Made by a program: the position numbers and the translations under genes | DNA from: Aurantiacibacter sp. D1-12 | Lineage (GTDB): Bacteria > Pseudomonadota > Alphaproteobacteria > Sphingomonadales > Sphingomonadaceae | Length of the DNA: 64,000 bases | Assembly (NCBI RefSeq): GCF_028858515.1 | Contig: NZ_JAPJZJ010000003.1 | Coordinates: 371,001-435,000, forward strand | Direction of reading: 5' to 3' | Notes under the pieces: model-generated | What the model was told of the DNA's origin: nothing | The model's database searches: none | Seen by the model: only the letters and a program-made list of their open reading frames with translations | In this document: positions 34,429-43,423 of the stretch, in pieces | Layout of the letters: every line of letters begins with the position of its first letter | Position numbering within the stretch: the stretch's first letter is position 1

Positions 34429-35165
34429 CGCGCCAGATCCATCAGCTCGCGCATCTTCAGCACGGCTGGCTCTAGCCCGTCGAAAATAGCCTCACCGATC
34501 AAGTAGTGACCGATATTGAGTTCAGCGAGCTGCGGGATGGCGGCGATGGGCTGGACATTGTCGTATGTCAGACCGTGACCTGCATGCGGCTCGATCCCGT
34601 TCTTCGCGGCGAGAGCGGACATATCCGTAATACGCTTCAGTTCGCTCGCGACCTTCGCGTTATCGCCATCGAGAGCGGCGTGGGCATATTCGCCCGTGTG
34701 GAATTCCACGACAGGCACTGCCAATTGCAACGCCGCATCGAGCTGGCGCTCGCTCGCTTCGATAAACAGCGACACACGGATGCCCGCGTCCTTCAGCTGA
34801 CCTACGATAGGGGCGAGGTGGTTGTGCTGGCCTGCCGCGTCCAGGCCACCCTCGGTCGTGCGCTCCTCGCGCTTTTCGGGAACAATGCACGCCGCGTGCG
34901 GCTGGTGGGCGAGGGCGATGGCGAGCATCTCGTCGGTCGCGGCCATTTCCAGGTTGAGCGGCAGATCGGTCGCGTCCTGAATGCGCTTCAAATCGTCGTC
35001 ACGGATATGGCGGCGATCTTCGCGCAGGTGGGCAGTGATCCCGTCACCTCCGCAGCGCGCCACGATCTCCGCCGCGCGGACCGGATCGGGATGATCACCA
35101 CCGCGCGCGTTGCGGATCGTCGCAACGTGATCGATGTTCACTCCAAGGCGGAGGTAGCGGCTCAC
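34425..35165 (-). CDS. pdxJ: Pyridoxine 5'-phosphate synthase
   Basis: PdxJ condenses 1-deoxyxylulose 5-phosphate with 3-amino-2-oxopropyl phosphate to make pyridoxine phosphate. The 246-residue TIM barrel has '[19 protein letters not shown]', '[16 protein letters not shown]'-type sequence (here '[16 protein letters not shown]'), '[13 protein letters not shown]', 'VEFHTGEYA' and '[10 protein letters not shown]'. GTG 35165 is one base after the pyrE stop, with GGAG upstream in pyrE; the longer frame to 35234 would overlap pyrE. Confidence 0.96.
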   Translation of the reverse strand: MSRYLRLGVNIDHVATIRNARGGDHPDPVRAAEIVARCGGDGITAHLREDRRHIRDDDLKRIQDATDLPLNLEMAATDEMLAIALAHQPHAACIVPEKREERTTEGGLDAAGQHNHLAPIVGQLKDAGIRVSLFIEASERQLDAALQLAVPVVEFHTGEYAHAALDGDNAKVASELKRITDMSALAAKNGIEPHAGHGLTYDNVQPIAAIPQLAELNIGHYLIGEAIFDGLEPAVLKMRELMDLAR

Positions 35166-35166
35166 T

Positions 35167-35745
35167 TTACTTGCGGCTCCCGGGCTTGGTGATTTCGATA
35201 GCGGCCAGTTCGGCGGGAATTTCATCCTCGGCATAGGTCGGGAAGTCGATATCGATCAGCGGGAAGAAGGGCACGCCCAGATCGGCCGTGCCGTTACTGC
35301 GGTCGACCAGCGACACTTCGGCCAGCACTTCGCCGCCTTCTCGCGCCACGGCTTCGATAGCTTCCCGGCTGGAAAGGCCGGTGGTGACCACGTCCTCTAC
35401 CATCAGCACCTTGGCACCCGGCTCCAGCGCGAAACCGCGGCGCAGGTGAAAGGTACCATCTGGCCGTTCAAGGAACATGGCATCGAGGTTGAGTGCGCGG
35501 CCCATTTCCTGGCCGATGATGATGCCGCCCATCGCAGGAGAGACCACGGCATCTAGCGAGTCGAGGATCTCACCGGGGATTTTTTCCGCCAATGCCTCTG
35601 CGAGTCTGGCGGCGCGATGCGGGTTCATCAGCACGCGCGCACATTGCAGGTAATGGCCGCTGTGGCGACCGGAAGAAAGCTTGAAATGCCCTTCCAGCAG
35701 GGCGCCGCTGGCGCGGAATTCATCGAGTACTTCATCCTGATTCAT
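35167..35745 (-). CDS. pyrE: Orotate phosphoribosyltransferase
   Basis: PyrE attaches PRPP ribose phosphate to orotate to give OMP in pyrimidine synthesis. The 192-residue protein has 'GHFKLSSGRHSGHYLQCARVL', 'VVSPAMGGIIIGQEM' and the PRPP loop 'KVLMVEDVVTTGLSSREAI'. ATG 35745 ('MNQDEVLDEF') is the family-like start; the frame is open to 35802. It is the first gene of the seven-gene minus-strand operon ending with ruvX, divergent from ctaC with 188 bases between. Confidence 0.95.
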   Translation of the reverse strand: MNQDEVLDEFRASGALLEGHFKLSSGRHSGHYLQCARVLMNPHRAARLAEALAEKIPGEILDSLDAVVSPAMGGIIIGQEMGRALNLDAMFLERPDGTFHLRRGFALEPGAKVLMVEDVVTTGLSSREAIEAVAREGGEVLAEVSLVDRSNGTADLGVPFFPLIDIDFPTYAEDEIPAELAAIEITKPGSRK

Positions 35746-35933
35746 GTGGGCAAACCTGCATATCGGGCGCAAAAACAAGAGGTCTTGGACCAAGGGCCGC
35801 ATGGACCCTGTCGAAAAAAGTCCCTAGAGCCGCTTGAGGCATGGGGCAAGCATGCGTATAGGCGCGCTCAAGACAGCCCTATCAGGTCGAGAAGGCTGTT
35901 AGCCCGGGATAAAAATTGGAAAGCAACTCCGCT

Positions 35934-37043
35934 ATGATTTTTGGCGACATCGCCCGTAAGAAGCTGTCCTTTCTGGCCCTGCTGGCCGCAGCTCTTTCCT
36001 TCGTAATTGTGCCGCAGAGCAGCTTCGCACAGGACGCTACGACCTCGGTGGACGAGTCGGTTGCCGAGAGCCAGAGCGTGGCTGACGGCGAAGTAGTGAT
36101 GGAAACGGACTCGTCCGCGTTCGAACATTTCGGGCCGGAAATGATCAAGGGCCAGCCGACGTCTTATGAAGACGACGCTTGGGCTTCGATGAACTTTCAG
36201 GAGCAATACACCGACAACGGCAACTATGCGCTCGGAATGCACGACAAGCTGCTGATGCCGATCATTACCGTGATCAGCCTGTTTGTGCTCGGCCTGCTGC
36301 TGTGGGTCGTTGCAAAGTACCGTAAGGGCGCCAATCCGGTCCCATCCAAGACCAGTCACAACACGCTGATCGAAGTCATCTGGACTGTCGTGCCGGTTAT
36401 CATCCTGGTGGTAATCGCCGTGCCGTCGATCACGCTGATCGCGCGCCAGTATGCTGCGCCGCCGGCAGAAGCCATCACCATCAAGGCTAACGGCTACCAG
36501 TGGTACTGGGGCTACGAATACGTCGATAACGGTGGCTTCGAAGTCATCTCGAACATGCTGGACGAATCCGCTTCGCTGGATGCCGGTGAGCCATACCAGC
36601 TCGCTGTCGACAACCGTATGGTTGTTCCGGTTGGCGTTCCGATCCGTTTGCAGACGTTTGGTGCAGACGTGATCCACTCGTTCGGTATTCCGTCGCTGTG
36701 GTTCAAGCTGGACGCTGTGCCGGGCCGCATCAACGAGAAGATCCTCACCATCAATGAGGAAGGCATCTATTACGGCCAGTGCATGGAGCTTTGCGGCGCA
36801 CGTCACGGCTATATGCCCATCGCCATCGAAGCGCGCAGCATGGAAGATTACAACGCCTGGGTGCAAGCGCAGGGCGGAATGACGCTTGAGCAAATTGCAG
36901 ACGAAGCAGCGGCAGCGGCTGCTGCGGAAGCGGCAGAAGAAGATGCCGAAAGTGCAGAAGATGCTGCCGAAGCCGGTGATACAGAAGGCGAAGCCGAGGC
37001 GGAAGCCGCCGAAGCAGATGCTGCCGAAGCTGACGCTGCCTGA
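35934..37043 (+). CDS. ctaC: Cytochrome c oxidase subunit II
   Basis: This subunit takes electrons from cytochrome c through its CuA centre. The 369-residue protein has a signal peptide ('FLALLAAALSFVIVPQSSFAQ'), two membrane helices (near 110-130 and 148-168), the aromatic 'GYQWYWGYEY' and the CuA ligands in 'VIHSFGIPSLWFKLDAVPG' and 'GQCMELCGARHGYMPI' (CxxxC, His, Met). After residue about 320 there is an unusual Ala/Glu/Asp tail with almost no other residues. ATG 35934 is chosen; a TTG at 35916 is in frame. It is first in the ctaC-D-B-coxF-G-E operon. Confidence 0.96.
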   Translation: MIFGDIARKKLSFLALLAAALSFVIVPQSSFAQDATTSVDESVAESQSVADGEVVMETDSSAFEHFGPEMIKGQPTSYEDDAWASMNFQEQYTDNGNYALGMHDKLLMPIITVISLFVLGLLLWVVAKYRKGANPVPSKTSHNTLIEVIWTVVPVIILVVIAVPSITLIARQYAAPPAEAITIKANGYQWYWGYEYVDNGGFEVISNMLDESASLDAGEPYQLAVDNRMVVPVGVPIRLQTFGADVIHSFGIPSLWFKLDAVPGRINEKILTINEEGIYYGQCMELCGARHGYMPIAIEARSMEDYNAWVQAQGGMTLEQIADEAAAAAAAEAAEEDAESAEDAAEAGDTEGEAEAEAAEADAAEADAA

Positions 37044-37085
37044 TCCGAATTAACGAATTAAAAGCATAGAGTAAGGTTCACGAGA

Positions 37086-38804
37086 ATGGCCACCACTGCT
37101 GAAGGTTTTGACACCCACAACGGGGATCACGCGCACCATGATGCCGATCACAAGCCCGGCTTCTTCGCGCGTTGGTTCATGTCGACCAACCACAAGGACA
37201 TCGGTACGCTGTACCTGATCTTCGCGATTGTCGCGGGTATCGTGGGCGGCGCCATTTCGGGCGGTATGCGCCTGGAGTTGGCCGAACCTGGTGTGCAATG
37301 GCTCGGCACCTTCGTCGGCTGGCTTGGCGGCGATCCCCTGTCGTTCGACCAACAGGGCCACATGTGGAACGTGCTGATCACCGCGCACGGCCTGATCATG
37401 GTGTTCTTCATGGTCATGCCCGCCATGATCGGCGGTTTCGGCAACTGGTTTGTCCCGCTGATGATCGGCGCGCCGGACATGGCCTTCCCGCGCATGAACA
37501 ACATCTCGTTCTGGCTGACCGTTGCGGGCTTCTGCTCGCTACTGTTCTCCATGTTTGTGCCCGGCGGCATCGGCATGGGCGCAGGTGTTGGCTGGACGGT
37601 CTACGCACCGCTTTCAACCAGCGGATCGGTCGGGCCGGCGACGGACTTTGCGATCTTCTCGCTCCACTTGGCTGGCGCGGGCTCTATTCTTGGCGCGACC
37701 AACTTCATCACCACCATCTTCAACATGCGCGCGCCGGGCATGACCCTGCACAAGATGCCGCTGTTCGTGTGGTCGGTGCTGGTTACTGCATTCCTGCTGC
37801 TGCTGGCACTTCCGGTGCTGGCCGCTGCTATCACCATGCTGCTGACCGATCGTAACTTCGGCACGACCTTCTTCGATGCTGCTGGCGGTGGTGACCCGAT
37901 CCTTTACCAGCACCTGTTCTGGTTCTTCGGACACCCCGAAGTCTACATCATGATCCTGCCGGGCTTCGGCATGATCTCGCAGATTGTCGCGACCTTCAGC
38001 CGCAAGCCAGTGTTCGGCTACCTCGGCATGGCTTACGCGATGGTTGCCATCGGCGTGGTCGGCTTCATCGTGTGGGCGCACCACATGTACACCGTTGGCC
38101 TCAGTGTGAATACGAAGATGTACTTCACTGCAGCAACGATGGTGATTGCGGTGCCGACCGGCATCAAAATCTTCAGCTGGATCGCTACCATGTGGGGCGG
38201 CTCCATCACCTTCAAATCGCCGATGGTTTGGGCGATGGGCTTCATCTTCCTGTTCACCGTTGGTGGTGTGACGGGTGTTGTCCTCGCCAATGGCGGTGTC
38301 GACGATAACCTGCACGACACATATTATGTTGTGGCGCACTTCCACTACGTGCTGTCGATGGGTGCGGTGTTCTCGATGTTTGCCGGCTGGTACTACTGGT
38401 TCCCGAAAATGTCTGGCCGCTGGCACAGCGAATTTCTTGCCCACCTGCACTTCTGGGTGTTCTTCATCGGTGTGAACGTGGTGTTCTTCCCGATGCACTT
38501 CCTGGGTGTTCAGGGCATGGCGCGTCGCTATCCCGATTTCACCGCTGCCTTTGCGCACTGGAACTGGGTGGCGAGTGTTGGCTATGTCATCGTGCTCGCA
38601 TCGGTGGCGATCTTCTTCATCAACATGATCTACGCTTTCGTGGCAGGTCGTCGTGCGGAAGATAACTACTGGGGCGAGGGTGCCACCACTCTCGAGTGGA
38701 GCCTTTCCAGCCCGCCGCCGTACCACCAGTTCGAAACGCTGCCGGTGATCGAAGACCACCACAGCGCGGATGATCACATCAGTTCGAAATCGGCGACGGC
38801 CTAA
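37086..38804 (+). CDS. ctaD: Cytochrome c oxidase subunit I (aa3 type)
   Basis: Subunit I holds heme a, heme a3 and CuB and reduces oxygen to water while pumping protons. The 572-residue protein has twelve membrane helices. '[25 protein letters not shown]' contains a heme a ligand and the D-channel start '[11 protein letters not shown]'. '[19 protein letters not shown]' has the CuB His and the cross-linked Tyr, 'WAHHMYTVG' the further CuB ligands, and '[17 protein letters not shown]' both heme ligands. It lies 42 bases after ctaC. The Glu of the D-channel (PEV) marks it as an A1-type oxidase. Confidence 0.98.
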   Translation: MATTAEGFDTHNGDHAHHDADHKPGFFARWFMSTNHKDIGTLYLIFAIVAGIVGGAISGGMRLELAEPGVQWLGTFVGWLGGDPLSFDQQGHMWNVLITAHGLIMVFFMVMPAMIGGFGNWFVPLMIGAPDMAFPRMNNISFWLTVAGFCSLLFSMFVPGGIGMGAGVGWTVYAPLSTSGSVGPATDFAIFSLHLAGAGSILGATNFITTIFNMRAPGMTLHKMPLFVWSVLVTAFLLLLALPVLAAAITMLLTDRNFGTTFFDAAGGGDPILYQHLFWFFGHPEVYIMILPGFGMISQIVATFSRKPVFGYLGMAYAMVAIGVVGFIVWAHHMYTVGLSVNTKMYFTAATMVIAVPTGIKIFSWIATMWGGSITFKSPMVWAMGFIFLFTVGGVTGVVLANGGVDDNLHDTYYVVAHFHYVLSMGAVFSMFAGWYYWFPKMSGRWHSEFLAHLHFWVFFIGVNVVFFPMHFLGVQGMARRYPDFTAAFAHWNWVASVGYVIVLASVAIFFINMIYAFVAGRRAEDNYWGEGATTLEWSLSSPPPYHQFETLPVIEDHHSADDHISSKSATA

Positions 38805-38840
38805 CCGCCTGCCTCTCGGCTGAGTACAACCAATCGGGAG

Positions 38841-38866
38841 GGGGCGCGCCGGAAACGGGGCGCCCC
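38841..38866 (+). other. GC-rich hairpin between ctaD and ctaB
   Basis: GGGGCGC pairs with GCGCCCC over a 12-base loop in the 83-base gap. No T-run follows, so it is more likely a processing or stability hairpin that lets the abundant ctaC-ctaD message differ from the downstream assembly genes than a true terminator. Confidence 0.4.
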
Positions 38867-38887
38867 TTCGCACACAGACAAGAAGCC

Positions 38888-39838
38888 ATGAATACCGCAC
38901 CAACCGCCGCCGAAACGCTTGAACAGGAAGCGCTTGTCGCCACCCCTGTTCCTGCGCGCATGCCGGCGGAGTGGCGCGATTTCTTTGCGCTGACCAAGCC
39001 CAAGGTCATGCGGCTGGTCGTGTTCACCGCGCTGTGCGGCCTGCTGGCTGCACCCGGCTCGATCCATCCGGTAATCGGATTCACCGCCATCTTGTGCATC
39101 ACGCTGGCGGCTGGCGGCGCGGGTGCGCTCAATATGTGGTGGGAAGCCGATATCGATGCGAAGATGAAACGCACGCAGGGCCGACCTCTGCCGCAGGGCA
39201 AGGTTCAGCCGACCGATGCGCGCGACTTCGGCCTGCTGCTTTCGGGCATGAGCGTGATGGTGATGGGCCTTGCGGTCCACTGGCTCGCGGCCGGCTTCCT
39301 TGCCTTCTCGATCTTCTTCTACGTGGTGATCTACACCATGTGGCTGAAACCACGCACGCCGCAGAACATCGTTATCGGAGGGGCAGCCGGTGCCTTCCCG
39401 CCGCTGATCGGCTGGATCGCGGTGACGGGCGAGATCACCTGGATGCCGGTGCTGCTGTTTGCGATTATCTTCATGTGGACCCCGCCGCATTTCTGGGCGC
39501 TCGCGCTGTGGGCGAAGCCCGATTATGCTGCGGCGAACTTGCCGATGATGCCCAACGTTGCCGGTGAAACATCCACCCGCCGCCAGAGCCTTGCCTATTC
39601 CGTACTGCTGCTGCCGCTGAGCGTCACGCCGTGGCTGATCGGCGGAACGGGTGCGATTTACGGAATCTCGGCGCTTGTCCTTTCAAGCATCTTCCTCGCG
39701 CTTACCGTGCCCGTTGGCCTGCGTAGCAGTGTGGAGGGGGACAAGATGAAGCCGGAGAAGAAGCTTTTCGCTTTCTCCATCCTCTATCTCTTCGTGCTGT
39801 TTGGCGCGTTAGTTGTTGATCGCATGGTGCTGGCATGA
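38888..39838 (+). CDS. ctaB: Protoheme IX farnesyltransferase (heme O synthase)
   Basis: CtaB adds a farnesyl group to heme b to make heme o, the precursor of heme a. The 316-residue polytopic protein has the prenyltransferase motifs '[21 protein letters not shown]' and '[28 protein letters not shown]', plus '[13 protein letters not shown]' and '[14 protein letters not shown]'. The N-terminus is 35 residues longer than the first helix needs. The coxF-like gene starts in its stop codon (ATGA). Confidence 0.97.
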   Translation: MNTAPTAAETLEQEALVATPVPARMPAEWRDFFALTKPKVMRLVVFTALCGLLAAPGSIHPVIGFTAILCITLAAGGAGALNMWWEADIDAKMKRTQGRPLPQGKVQPTDARDFGLLLSGMSVMVMGLAVHWLAAGFLAFSIFFYVVIYTMWLKPRTPQNIVIGGAAGAFPPLIGWIAVTGEITWMPVLLFAIIFMWTPPHFWALALWAKPDYAAANLPMMPNVAGETSTRRQSLAYSVLLLPLSVTPWLIGGTGAIYGISALVLSSIFLALTVPVGLRSSVEGDKMKPEKKLFAFSILYLFVLFGALVVDRMVLA

Positions 39839-39963
39839 CCCCGGAAGAAGAGCAGGAATTCAAACGTCGTCGCAAATCGCGCAACCTTGTGCTCGGCCTC
39901 GTGCTGCTGGGCATGGTGGTCCTGTTCTACGCCATCACGATCGTAAGGATCGGTGCGCAATGA
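39835..39963 (+). CDS. Small oxidase-cluster membrane protein (CoxF-like)
   Basis: A 42-residue frame starts at ATG 39835, overlapping the ctaB stop, and ends at TGA 39963, overlapping the ctaG start. It has a charged head ('[17 protein letters not shown]') and one membrane helix ('[20 protein letters not shown]'). Position, size and topology match the small CoxF protein found between ctaB and ctaG in alphaproteobacteria. Translational coupling on both sides supports it as a real gene. Its role in oxidase assembly is inferred from place. Confidence 0.85.
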   Translation: MTPEEEQEFKRRRKSRNLVLGLVLLGMVVLFYAITIVRIGAQ

Positions 39964-40535
39964 CTACGGCTACCGCTACCCTCGAGAATCGCAATCGCCG
40001 CACCATGATCATGGCGTTTGCCGGAGCGCTGGCCATGCTCGGCCTGGGTTTCGCCGCGGTCCCGCTCTATGACCTGTTCTGCCGGGTCACCGGTTTCGGC
40101 GGCACCACGCAGGTGGCAACGCAGGCAGAGGCTGATGCCGCTGCGGCGCTCGCTAGCGGAGAAGCCTATTCGATTCGCTTCGACGCCAACACCGCGCGCG
40201 GCATGCCGTGGACGTTCAAGCCCGTACAGGTGACCGATGTCGTCACCGTGGGTGAACGGGATATGGCTTTCTACACAGCCCGCAATAACAGCGCTGTTCC
40301 GGTAACAGGGACCGCGACTTTCAATGTCGAGCCCGAAGCAGCGGGACGTTATTTCTCCAAGATCCAGTGCTTCTGCTTTACCGAGCAGACATTGCAGCCG
40401 GGCGAAGAGATCCGCATGCCGGTTCTCTACTATGTCGATCCGGCAGCTCTTGATGACCCTGACATGCAGGGTGTCGAGCAGATTACGCTCAGTTACACTT
40501 TCCACCGCGCACCCGAACAACCCGAAACGCAATAA
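39960..40535 (+). CDS. ctaG: Cytochrome c oxidase assembly protein CtaG/Cox11
   Basis: Cox11 delivers copper to the CuB site of subunit I. The 191-residue protein has one membrane helix ('IMAFAGALAMLGLGFAAVPLYDLFCRVTGFGGTT', with the conserved Cys of the PLYxLFC motif) and a periplasmic domain with the copper-binding 'KIQCFCFTEQTLQPGE'. ATG 39960 overlaps the coxF-like stop by 4 bases. A frame open from 39813 is a read-through and is not the start. Confidence 0.97.
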   Translation: MTTATATLENRNRRTMIMAFAGALAMLGLGFAAVPLYDLFCRVTGFGGTTQVATQAEADAAAALASGEAYSIRFDANTARGMPWTFKPVQVTDVVTVGERDMAFYTARNNSAVPVTGTATFNVEPEAAGRYFSKIQCFCFTEQTLQPGEEIRMPVLYYVDPAALDDPDMQGVEQITLSYTFHRAPEQPETQ

Positions 40536-40611
40536 CAACCAAGCTTACCCACTGGACCCGCGAATGATGCGGGTTTAAGGGCTTTTGAAACCCAAGGATC
40601 AGGACACAATT

Positions 40612-41478
40612 ATGGCCGGCGCCAAGAACCACGATTATCACATTCTCGATCCCGACATCTGGCCGCTGATCGGTGCGTTTTCCGCGCTGACCTTCACCAC
40701 GGGCATGGTGTTCTTCATGCACGAAATGGCTGGGTGGCAAGCGATCCTCGGCGTGGGCGTCGCTGGCCTTATCGCCACCTTCTTTGGCTGGTTCTCCAAG
40801 GTGGTGAACGAAGCCGAGGGCGGTGATCACACGCCGGTGGTGCAACTGCACATGCGCTACGGCATGATCCTGTTCATCGCATCGGAAGTGATGTTTTTCG
40901 TCGGCTGGTTCTGGGCATTCTTCGATTTCGCCCTGTTTCCTGCTCCGCTGCGTGAGGCAGCGGAAAACGTATGGCAGAACATGGTCGGTCAGGAAGGCGC
41001 AGCCTTGCTTGCGCAGTTCCCGCCCGAAGGCGTGGAAGTGCTCGATCCGTTCAGTCTTCCGCTGCTCAACACGCTGATCCTGTTGTGCTCGGGCACCACG
41101 GTTACATGGGCGCACCACGCGCTGATCAATGGTGATCGTGACGGTCTGAAGAAGGGTCTGTGGTTGACCATTGCGCTGGGCGTGCTGTTTACCTGCATCC
41201 AGGCTTACGAATATGCCCACGCGCCGTTCGGCTTTGGTGGCAACACCTACAGCTCGGCCTTCTACATGGCGACAGGCTTCCACGGCTTCCACGTTTTGGT
41301 CGGCACGATCTTCCTGATCGTCTGCCTCGTGCGTAGCTACAAGGGTCACTTCACCCCGCGCCAGCACTTCGGTTTCGAAGCAGCTGCGTGGTATTGGCAC
41401 TTCGTTGACGTGGTGTGGCTGTTCCTCTTCATCGCCGTCTATATCTGGGGTGGCTGGGGTGCGCCGGTTGCCCACTAG
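40612..41478 (+). CDS. ctaE: Cytochrome c oxidase subunit III
   Basis: The 288-residue subunit has seven membrane helices and binds lipids; it stabilises subunit I. Family stretches include 'HDYHILDPDIWPLIGAF', 'RYGMILFIASEVMFFVGWFWAFF', 'TTVTWAHHAL', 'YSSAFYMATGFHGFHVLVGTIFL' and 'AAAWYWHFVDVVWLFLF'. ATG 40612 is taken as start; a TTG at 40585 is in frame. The DUF983 gene starts 8 bases after its stop. Confidence 0.98.
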   Translation: MAGAKNHDYHILDPDIWPLIGAFSALTFTTGMVFFMHEMAGWQAILGVGVAGLIATFFGWFSKVVNEAEGGDHTPVVQLHMRYGMILFIASEVMFFVGWFWAFFDFALFPAPLREAAENVWQNMVGQEGAALLAQFPPEGVEVLDPFSLPLLNTLILLCSGTTVTWAHHALINGDRDGLKKGLWLTIALGVLFTCIQAYEYAHAPFGFGGNTYSSAFYMATGFHGFHVLVGTIFLIVCLVRSYKGHFTPRQHFGFEAAAWYWHFVDVVWLFLFIAVYIWGGWGAPVAH

Positions 41479-41486
41479 GTAAACGC

Positions 41487-41882
41487 GTGACGGACGACCG
41501 CCACGAAACGAAAGGGCAGCCTGCCACTGGTAGCGCTGCCCTTTTCGCATCCTGCCCGCGTTGCGGAGCAAAGACGCTGTTCGCGGGGCCGGTGAAATTC
41601 GCCGAGCGCTGTGAAACGTGCGGACTCGATTTCGCCAAGTTCAACGTGGGTGACGGCCCTGCCGCGTTCCTCACCATGATTGTTGGCGCCTTCGTTGTCG
41701 TACTCGCATTGTGGCTGCAATTGAGTCTGGAGCCGCCGTGGTGGGTGCATGTCCTGCTGTGGGTCCCGCTGATAATTGGCGGAGTGGTCCTGGGTCTGCG
41801 CCTGACCAAAGGCTGGCTGCTCAGTACCGAATACCGGCGGCGCGCCGAAGAGCATCGGCATGAAGTGAGTGACAGCGAATGA
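41487..41882 (+). CDS. DUF983 zinc-ribbon membrane protein
   Basis: The 131-residue protein has an N-terminal zinc ribbon ('CPRCGAKTLF' and 'CETCGLDF'), then two membrane helices ('FLTMIVGAFVVVLALWLQL', 'VLLWVPLIIGGVVLGLRL'). DUF983 genes occur in the oxidase clusters of alphaproteobacteria between ctaE and SURF1, so a role in oxidase assembly is likely but unproven. GTG 41487 follows AGGT. The SURF1-like gene overlaps its stop by 4 bases. Confidence 0.88.
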   Translation: MTDDRHETKGQPATGSAALFASCPRCGAKTLFAGPVKFAERCETCGLDFAKFNVGDGPAAFLTMIVGAFVVVLALWLQLSLEPPWWVHVLLWVPLIIGGVVLGLRLTKGWLLSTEYRRRAEEHRHEVSDSE

Positions 41883-42487
41883 GTACCCGCAAGATCCCGA
41901 TCATTCCTACAATCGTGGTGGTGGCAGCCGCCGCCGTGATGGTCGCGCTTGGGATGTGGCAGTTGGGTAGGGCGGATGAGAAAGAGGTGCTAATTGCGCG
42001 GTATGAGGCTGCATCGCAGCTGCCGCCAGCAGAGCTAACCAATTTGCGTGACGCCGAAGATCTGCTTTTTCGCCGTGTCAGTGTGGATTGCACAAATGCA
42101 GATCGTTGGGAGGCGGTTGCCGGAAGAAGCCTCTCAGGCCAGACTGGCTATGTTCATCGCTATTGGTGTCTAGGGCAATCGGTGCGTCGCCACGAGCATG
42201 GCGGGAATGGGCATCTCAATCTTTTTGCCACCATTGGTTGGTCGCGAGCGCCGCAAGATCCAGTGTGGGAAGGTGGGACGCTTGAAGGCGTACTCGCGCC
42301 GTTAGGAGATAACTTCAAACTGGTCTCGGACTCTGGGCTGGCTGACCTTGAGACTGCGGCGGTTCCAGACCCATCAGACATGCCCAACAACCATCTCGCC
42401 TACGCAGGGCAGTGGTTCTTCTTCGCGCTCACCGCGCTGCTGATCTACGGCTTTGCGCTCCGCCGCAGGTGGCGTGATCAGGGTTGA
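41879..42487 (+). CDS. SURF1-family oxidase assembly protein
   Basis: SURF1 proteins help insert heme a into subunit I. The 202-residue protein has the two flanking membrane helices and signatures of the family: 'VALGMWQLGRADEK' after the first helix and 'NNHLAYAGQWFFFALTALLIYGFALRRR' at the C-terminal helix. It is short compared with other bacterial SURF1 proteins (about 230-250), but both ends are intact. It closes the oxidase operon and is convergent with the SRPBCC gene, whose stop directly abuts it. Confidence 0.88.
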   Translation: MSTRKIPIIPTIVVVAAAAVMVALGMWQLGRADEKEVLIARYEAASQLPPAELTNLRDAEDLLFRRVSVDCTNADRWEAVAGRSLSGQTGYVHRYWCLGQSVRRHEHGGNGHLNLFATIGWSRAPQDPVWEGGTLEGVLAPLGDNFKLVSDSGLADLETAAVPDPSDMPNNHLAYAGQWFFFALTALLIYGFALRRRWRDQG

Positions 42488-42979
42488 CTATTTGTACAGC
42501 CCCTCGCGCAGATTGATGCCGTATTCCATCCAGGCTTTCATTGCGCACACCATCTGAGACCAGCCCATGCAATTGCCATAGGAACCACGCCGCGCAGCGT
42601 CGGTGTTGCGCCAGCCTTCCTCGGCAATTTCCACCAGAGTGCCGCCTTCGACCTCCTTGAAAGTCATAGTCACCGTTGTGTTGTAATCGGCCTCCGCGCC
42701 TTCATCATGCGCTTCCGCACTATCGACATTGGGCGGCTCGCTCTCATAGGCGGGCCATTCCAGCACAATGCGCTCGTTCGGGACGACTTCGATTACCTGG
42801 ACTTCGAAAGCGCCGGGGTAGTCGTGGAATTCCCACATCACCGTGGCGCCTTCTTCGAGCCGGCCTTTCGCGCCTCCCGTAGTGAAATAGGCGGAGAGCT
42901 TGTCCGGATCGGCCACGGCTTCGAACACCTCTTCCACCGGCTTGGAAATGCGTCCGGCGACGCGAAACTTGATATCCAC
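42488..42979 (-). CDS. SRPBCC/AHSA1-domain protein
   Basis: The 163-residue protein starts at GTG 42979 after AGGGAG and has the AHSA1-like START fold: 'VDIKFRVAGRISKPVEEVFEAVADPDKLSAYFTTGGAKG', 'VMWEFHDYPGAFEVQVIEVVPNERIVLEWPA', 'TVTMTFKEVEGGTLVEIAEEGW' and a C-terminal helix. These bind hydrophobic ligands in a cavity. It is divergent from an ArsR regulator with an operator between, a very common pair in which the regulator controls the START protein. Confidence 0.88.
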   Translation of the reverse strand: MDIKFRVAGRISKPVEEVFEAVADPDKLSAYFTTGGAKGRLEEGATVMWEFHDYPGAFEVQVIEVVPNERIVLEWPAYESEPPNVDSAEAHDEGAEADYNTTVTMTFKEVEGGTLVEIAEEGWRNTDAARRGSYGNCMGWSQMVCAMKAWMEYGINLREGLYK

Positions 42980-43010
42980 CGCGAGTCTCCCTCTTGAACC
43001 AGAGTAAAAT

Positions 43011-43030
43011 ATGTTATAAAAACATAACAT
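43011..43030. promoter_or_regulatory. Inverted-repeat operator of the ArsR/SRPBCC pair
   Basis: ATGTTAT (43011-43017) and ATAACAT (43024-43030) are perfect arms with a 6-base AT spacer. The right arm overlaps the ArsR start codon at 43029, and the site lies 32 bases upstream of the SRPBCC start, so one bound dimer could block both genes. Confidence 0.65.
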
Positions 43031-43379
43031 GTCAACCGAGGACGATATTGATCTGGTTTTCAAGGCGCTCGCAAACCAGGTGCGCAGGTCAATCTGTGAC
43101 GAGCTGCGCAAGCGTCCGCTCACCACTGGCCAGCTCGCCAGCTGCTTTCCTGAAATAGACCGTACAACCGTGATCATGCACCTTCGCGTGCTGGAGAAGG
43201 CGGGCCTGGTTGTGCCGGTGCGCAAAGGGCGCGAGCGCTTCAACTATCTCGATGCCATGCCGATACAGGCTCTCCACGAACGGTGGATCGGTCCTCATGC
43301 AGAACGGGCTGCAAGCGGCTTGCTTCAACTGAAAACCGAACTCGAAGGCGAAGCGGAAGTCGCAGTCGAGGAACAATAG
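43029..43379 (+). CDS. ArsR-family transcriptional regulator
   Basis: The 116-residue protein is a winged-helix ArsR repressor: 'DIDLVFKALANQVRRSICDELRKRPLTTGQLASCFPEIDRTTVIMHLRVLEKAGLVVPVRKGRERFNYLD'. The metal-binding ELCVCDL motif is absent, so it is of the non-metal type usually found with SRPBCC proteins. The ATG lies inside an inverted repeat, so there is no room for a standard ribosome site and the message may be leaderless or nearly so. Confidence 0.9.
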   Translation: MSTEDDIDLVFKALANQVRRSICDELRKRPLTTGQLASCFPEIDRTTVIMHLRVLEKAGLVVPVRKGRERFNYLDAMPIQALHERWIGPHAERAASGLLQLKTELEGEAEVAVEEQ

Positions 43380-43423
43380 CTTGCTTGCGGGGCGAGAGGT
43401 GCGCCGCTAACCCGCCTTTCGAT

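Noticed and set aside
38841-38866. Terminator between ctaD and ctaB
   Set aside because: The hairpin is good but has no T-run, and ctaB is expected to be co-transcribed; listed only as a hairpin.
37614-38903. 429-codon minus-strand frame opposite ctaD
   Set aside because: Shadow of ctaD; rich in His and Arg with no recognisable domain.
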